From positions 46,163 to 110,162 of the forward strand of contig CAKTWI010000002.1 in assembly GCA_934630815.1 (NCBI GenBank): 64,000 bases of DNA, read 5' to 3'. The notes under the pieces are model-generated. The model made no database searches, had not been told where the DNA came from, and saw only the letters and a list, made by a program, of their open reading frames with translations. Origin of the DNA: an uncultured Senegalimassilia sp. Lineage in GTDB: Bacteria > Actinomycetota > Coriobacteriia > Coriobacteriales > Eggerthellaceae. The translations under genes were made by a program, and so were the position numbers. Of the stretch, positions 63,654-64,000 are shown piece by piece. Within the stretch, counting starts at the first letter, position 1, and each line of letters starts with the position of its first letter.

Positions 63654-64000
63654 TGCTCCTCCTTTTATATGGATTGCCTTGAGCCGTTTCGGCGAATGCT
63701 GTGCGCCTCGTGTCGTTCCTTTGATTTTGATTCGGACGTTTCGCGAGATGCACGCTCGGCTCGATTTCGCATGCTAGGAGCCGGGGTAGGCGGAAACATC
63801 GCCACAACTTCGGTAAAGCGCTAATAGCAAGAAATGTGGGCATCACTCGAAATTTGCGAGGGCCGCTTTCCGGGTGTCATATGTGGTCGAAGCCCACAAA
63901 ACGGCGAAAACCCTTTTGCGCCCCTTGAGACGGGCAAAAAGCCCATATAAAAGCGTACGTAGCCTCTCAACAGGGGCTTTTGCCGCATAGTTAAAAATTA
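63654..64000 (-). promoter_or_regulatory. Upstream region of the carnitine-type operon
   Basis: 347 bp with the caiD ribosome site (AAAGGAGGAGC, read on the minus strand) and presumably the operon promoter. No clear -35/-10 pair or operator was identified. The right end contains a GCAAAAAGCCC-type stretch and a caggggcttttgcc word, possibly part of a terminator for a gene beyond the window. Confidence 0.45.

Overview
The window is a high-GC chromosomal segment (mostly about 60-65 percent GC by eye). It fits an anaerobic gut actinobacterium of the family Eggerthellaceae (an Eggerthella/Gordonibacter-like genome). The evidence is a Tat-exported molybdopterin oxidoreductase operon, a membrane-fused LuxR regulator, a carnitine-type CoA pathway, a SUF-only Fe-S system and a type I-C CRISPR locus. 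The family call is inference; no rRNA or tRNA gene was seen.

Layout. 1-1174: the end of a GntR-type regulator coupled to an SPFH/slipin membrane protein. 1325-6440: a four-gene molybdoenzyme operon (catalytic A, Fe-S B, NrfD-type C, TorD-type chaperone) behind a promoter with a palindromic operator. 6441-10318: a WalJ-type metallo-beta-lactamase gene, a small CxCxxC protein and a BASS-family transporter, with intergenic DNA packed with palindromic repeats (four copies of an 80-bp element and other families). 10319-16274: the sufCBDSU operon, divergent from an IscR-like Rrf2 regulator. 16573-21142: housekeeping genes (Ser/Gly-rich membrane protein, TcdA, ABM-domain protein, TatD, SpoU methyltransferase).

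21143-24186 is an AT-richer insert flanked by 99-bp direct repeats of the SpoU 3' end. It carries a three-gene operon (two-TM peptide, zinc-ribbon/TM/DUF6273-like protein, HEPN-like protein with an RNxxxH motif). Its promoter spacer contains a run of ten C residues between a perfect TTGACA and a TACATT box, so it looks phase variable. This is the best candidate for an undescribed system in the window.

24575-29664: a cold-shock protein, then an MFS transporter divergent from an N-carbamoyl amino acid hydrolase plus dihydroorotase pair, and a small orphan gene. 30153-41459: a complete type I-C CRISPR-Cas locus (cas3-5-8c-7-4-1-2, with an internal Cas11c start in cas8c) and 53 repeats. 41618-46028: RecQ and two tandemly duplicated lipoproteins. 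46268-51072: an iron/heme-type ABC importer with a methyltransferase, a TetR regulator and an HsmA-like membrane protein, preceded by phased operator-like boxes. 51807-54362: a small winged-helix protein, a 12-TM LuxR regulator and a flavodoxin. 54638-63653: a minus-strand caiD-MFS-esterase-caiA-caiB-caiC-MFS cluster that should activate, dehydrate and reduce carnitine or a related acid as CoA thioesters. GC-rich hairpins sit at nearly every gene junction.
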